Source of the DNA: an uncultured Luteitalea sp.
Lineage (GTDB): Bacteria; Acidobacteriota; Vicinamibacteria; Vicinamibacterales; Vicinamibacteraceae
Assembly (NCBI GenBank): GCA_934541105.1
Contig: CAKTDA010000005.1
Location: 124,001 to 188,000, forward strand
Direction: 5' to 3'
DNA: 64,000 bases
Shown here: positions 62,853 through 64,000 of the stretch, in pieces
How positions within the stretch are numbered: the stretch's first letter is position 1
Layout: each line of letters begins with the position of its first letter
Notes under the pieces: generated by a model
Database searches by the model: none
What the model was told of the DNA's origin: nothing
Seen by the model: only the letters and a program-made list of their open reading frames with translations
Program-made: the position numbers and the translations under genes

Positions 62853-63517
62853 CACGACGCGAGATCCTGCTGCTCGGCCTCGTTGCCGGCACGCTGACGA
62901 CGAGAGCCGAAGGCCGGCAGGCGCCTGCCGCCGACGACCGGTGGGCCGCCGACATGGCCGCCTTCGCCAGCGAGGACGCGGCCAGGCCGTTTGCGAAGGG
63001 CGGCATTGTCTTCGTGGGGAGTTCGAGCATCCGCTTGTGGAAGACCGCGGAGGCGTTCCCGGGCCTGCCGATCCTGAATCGCGGCTTCGGCGGTTCCCGG
63101 ATTCCCGATTCCGTGCAGCACGTCGAGAGGCTCGTGCTGCGGCATGCCCCGCGGACCGTCGTGCTCTACGCCGGCGACAACGACATCGCCGCCGGCCACA
63201 CCCCGCAGCAGGTGGGGGAGAGCTTCGATGCGTTCGTGGGCAAGGTCCACGCAGCGCTGCCACAGGCGCGCATCGCCTTTGTCGCCATCAAGCCGAGCCT
63301 CGCGCGCTGGAACCTCGTGGACAAGGTCCGTGAAGCCAATCGCCTGATTCGCGCACGCTGCGACGCCGACGACCGACTGGGCTTCATCGACGTGGACGGG
63401 CCGATGATCGGCTGGAACGGCAAGCCCCGCGCCGACCTGTTCGTCAAGGACGGCCTCCACCTCTCGGAGAAGGGGTACGCGCTCTGGAACGTCCTCACGC
63501 GGCCGTTCCTGGACTAG
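62849..63517 (+). CDS. Exported SGNH/GDSL-type hydrolase
   Basis: A 222-residue protein from ATG 62849, coupled to the DUF1080 gene. Signal MTRREILLLGLVAGTLTTRA. SGNH blocks: IVFVGSSSIRLW (nucleophile Ser in GSSSI), ILNRGFGGSRI (Gly block), VLYAGDNDIAAG (Asn block GDND) and FVKDGLHLSEKGYALW (Asp-x-x-His). Probably an esterase removing acetyl groups from glycans. Confidence 0.9.
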   Translation: MTRREILLLGLVAGTLTTRAEGRQAPAADDRWAADMAAFASEDAARPFAKGGIVFVGSSSIRLWKTAEAFPGLPILNRGFGGSRIPDSVQHVERLVLRHAPRTVVLYAGDNDIAAGHTPQQVGESFDAFVGKVHAALPQARIAFVAIKPSLARWNLVDKVREANRLIRARCDADDRLGFIDVDGPMIGWNGKPRADLFVKDGLHLSEKGYALWNVLTRPFLD

Positions 63518-63542
63518 AACCCGCCGAACGCCGAACGTGGAC

Positions 63543-63622
63543 GGACGAGGGCCGGAGGCCGACCGACGAGGGCCGACGGCCGACCGACGAAGGCCGAAGG
63601 CCGACCGACGAAGGCCGAAGAC
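63543..63622 (+). repeat. About 21-bp tandem repeat, four imperfect copies
   Basis: Units of the type (C)GACGARGGCCGAMGGCCGAC, four in a row, in the spacer between the SGNH hydrolase and the next oxidoreductase; a short CCGAACGCCGAACG repeat precedes them. It ends 7 nt before ATG 63630. Confidence 0.85.
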
Positions 63623-63629
63623 CACTGTG

Positions 63630-64000
63630 ATGCCCCACAAGACCTACCGCGTGGCCGTCCTCGGCCTCGGACACTGGTACTCCGCCTACGGGCTCGCGCG
63701 GGCGCTGCCCGAATACCCGCACGCCGAACTGGTGGCGGTTGCCGAGCCCGATCGCGCCCGCCGCGAGGAGTACGCCGGGACGTTCCGCATCGACGCCGCA
63801 GCCGACTACGCGGACGTGATTGCCCGCCGCGACGTCGACATCGTCCACATCGCATCGCCGGTGGGCGACATCCCGGCGCTGGCGATCGCGGCGGCCCGTG
63901 CCGGCAAGCACATCGTGCTCGGCAAGCCGATGGCGATGACGCTCGACGAGGCCGACGACATGGTGCGCGCCGTCGAGGCCGCGGGCGTGCTGTGCGTGCC
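63630..64000 (+). CDS. Gfo/Idh/MocA-family oxidoreductase (N-terminus only)
   Basis: The first about 123 codons; the gene continues past the right edge. ATG 63630. Rossmann VAVLGLGHWYSAYGLARAL, AELVAVAEPDRARREEYAGTF, DVDIVHIASPVGDIPALAIAAARAGKHIVLGKPMAMTLDEADDMV. The usual EKP is GKP here. No signal peptide, so cytosolic, unlike the other two family members in the window. Confidence 0.88.
   Translation, partial: MPHKTYRVAVLGLGHWYSAYGLARALPEYPHAELVAVAEPDRARREEYAGTFRIDAAADYADVIARRDVDIVHIASPVGDIPALAIAAARAGKHIVLGKPMAMTLDEADDMVRAVEAAGVLCV

Overview
This is a GC-rich chromosomal window of a free-living soil-type heterotroph. The gene set fits the Acidobacteriota, most likely the Vicinamibacteria (Luteitalea-like). 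It has a TonB-dependent receptor with an N-terminal carboxypeptidase-like domain, Tat-exported Gfo/Idh/MocA oxidoreductases, DUF1080 and xylose-isomerase-like TIM-barrel proteins, GH95, PEP-CTERM, DinB proteins and many exported hydrolases. The phylum assignment is inferred from gene content; the window has no rRNA or other phylogenetic marker.

Layout. 0-4.6 kb: start of a carboxypeptidase-like/TonB-type exported protein, a glycine-zipper protein, an exported methyltransferase, a cation efflux protein with a lipoprotein, and an ArsR/SRPBCC pair whose promoter and start codon lie inside an inverted repeat. 4.6-7.8 kb: a sigma-54 block. A V4R-domain enhancer-binding protein is followed by an HPF-like ribosome-hibernation gene and three coupled small genes. 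Each transcription unit has a -24/-12 promoter and a matching 17-bp dyad upstream. 7.9-14.9 kb: glutamate dehydrogenase overlapping a complete Mrp Na+/H+ antiporter operon (mrpAB fused, C, D, E, F, G). 14.9-21.6 kb: exported triple RidA, Tat-type PLP enzyme, His-rich copper ATPase, NmrA/QorB-like oxidoreductase, DinB protein. 21.6-26.4 kb: CopA-CueR from a textbook CueR promoter, followed on the same strand by a NarL-type two-component pair. 26.5-31.7 kb: sugar epimerase, phosphatase-like, class C beta-lactamase-like, M20 peptidase and PEP-CTERM genes.

31.7-33.9 kb is a small accessory islet beside tRNA-Arg(TCT). It holds an AbrB-Doc toxin-antitoxin pair (Doc has Gln at the usual catalytic His), a frameshifted and truncated Ymh-family gene, and two near-identical 27-bp direct repeats. 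33.9-45.4 kb: AcpH, D-aminoacylase-like and Rsm22 proteins, a second exported methyltransferase, a hybrid histidine kinase, a DMT exporter, and a porin/PBP-like/chemoreceptor operon with a strong sigma-28 promoter match. 45.5-64 kb: sugar catabolism and export genes, including a GH95 fucosidase divergent from a VOC/rhamnose mutarotase/SMP-30 operon, a full TonB receptor, three Gfo/Idh/MocA genes, two sugar epimerases, DUF1080 and an SGNH hydrolase.

Recurring architecture. Many monocistronic genes have a TANNNT box only 6-9 nt before the start codon and no ribosome-binding site, which predicts frequent leaderless transcripts. Operon-internal genes are tightly coupled (ATGA and TGATG overlaps). 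Short tandem-repeat arrays and REP-like palindromes sit just upstream of several start codons in the 46-64 kb part.
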